Positions 22,933 through 23,313 of a stretch of DNA of 23,313 bases are shown here, one piece after another. The stretch spans positions 1 through 23,313 of the forward strand of contig JAEWWD010000123.1 in assembly GCA_023396535.1 (NCBI GenBank). The letters are read 5' to 3'. The notes beneath the pieces are model-generated. The model was not told the origin of the DNA and ran no database searches. It worked only from the letters and a program-made list of their open reading frames with translations. This DNA comes from Bacillota bacterium (GTDB taxonomy: Bacteria > Bacillota > Clostridia > Christensenellales > CAG-138). The number at the start of each line of letters is the position of its first letter. Positions within the stretch are counted from its first letter, which is position 1. The position numbers and the translations under genes are program-made.

Positions 22933-23313
22933 GTGAAAACACCCTATTTATCCCCCGCGTGGACACAGGAGCTCAATGCAAGACTGCTGCAGGAGATCAC
23001 CCCCCGGAAGGGGAATATTACCTCTTCCGTCGTATTCCGGCACAACAACGTGCCGGGCGGAGGCCAGAAATATTTATACGTCAACGTGGCGAGCGGCGCC
23101 GTACGCGCGGTGGAATCGGGGGAGGGGCCCGGCCCGCGAGCGGAATTTATCATATCCGGCGATTATGACACGTTTCAACAGGTATTATCGGGCAAACTGG
23201 ATCCGGTCCGCGCGCTCAAAAGCGGCAGGCTGCGGCTGCAGGGTAACATGATGCGCGCGCTCAGGCTGACGTCGTTTATAGAAGCTATCATGGCAGAGGC
23301 GGGGGATATTCCC
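22933..23313 (+). CDS. SCP2 sterol-binding domain protein (3' partial)
   Basis: From a GTG at 22933, with GGAAGGAG eight bases upstream, 127 codons run to the right edge without a stop. AEFIISGDYDTFQQVLSGKL followed by DPVRALKSGRLRLQGNMMRAL is the SCP2/sterol-carrier core, here in the small bacterial form. SCP2 domains bind lipids or fatty acyl groups in a hydrophobic tunnel; in bacteria the ligand is usually unknown. Transcription is divergent from the metal exporter. The C-terminal end lies outside the window, so fusion to another domain cannot be excluded. Confidence 0.85.
   Translation, partial: MKTPYLSPAWTQELNARLLQEITPRKGNITSSVVFRHNNVPGGGQKYLYVNVASGAVRAVESGEGPGPRAEFIISGDYDTFQQVLSGKLDPVRALKSGRLRLQGNMMRALRLTSFIEAIMAEAGDIP

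Overview
The window looks like a chromosomal segment of a moderately GC-rich, low-redundancy Clostridia-type Firmicute. A Christensenellales-like lineage is my best guess, from general impression only. The supporting signs are strong GGAGG-type ribosome binding sites, a Bacillus-type PurF with four cluster cysteines, a single-chain PurL of about 1230 residues, a PurH split into two proteins, a NiCo riboswitch, and frequent ATA codons despite the GC content. I see no phage, transposon, CRISPR array, tRNA or rRNA.

Layout, left to right. (1) 1-1802, minus strand: a partial radical SAM enzyme lies downstream of a DUF5131 (Gp37/Gp68-like) protein. (2) 1984-2382, plus: a single-domain bacteriohemerythrin, then a terminator. 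(3) 2576-4226, plus: an ECF sigma factor with a probable self-recognised promoter, overlapping a single-pass membrane protein that is the likely anti-sigma factor. (4) 4427-4558, minus: a 43-residue ORF with its own ribosome binding site and terminator. (5) 4789-5754, plus: a secreted NlpC/P60-like protein. (6) 5755-17546, plus: an AT-rich control region with a good promoter and PurBox-like motifs, then the purine operon purE-purC-purF-purM-purN-purO-AICARFT-purD-purL, closed by a bidirectional terminator. (7) 21509-17562, minus: a promoter, a small P-loop protein, a hairpin with a short U-tract, thrC, a Nit2-like amidase, a SanA/YdcF-like membrane protein and an ArsC-family reductase. (8) 22829-21549, minus: promoter, NiCo riboswitch with overlapping terminator, and a cation diffusion facilitator. 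(9) 22823-23313, plus: a divergent promoter and a partial SCP2-domain protein.

The purine cluster encodes every step from PRPP to IMP except adenylosuccinate lyase (PurB). No PurK is present although PurE has class I signatures. IMP formation is done by two separate proteins: a stand-alone AICAR transformylase and a PurO-type cyclohydrolase, the latter best known from archaea. Two RNA-level features in the operon stand out: a strong intrinsic terminator overlapping the purE stop codon, and three perfect tandem hairpins without U-tracts between purD and purL.

The clearest regulatory finding is the NiCo riboswitch, whose terminator is built from the same strand as aptamer helix P4. The most open-ended findings are the 43-residue ORF, the three-hairpin cassette, the purE-purC terminator and the hairpin in front of thrC.
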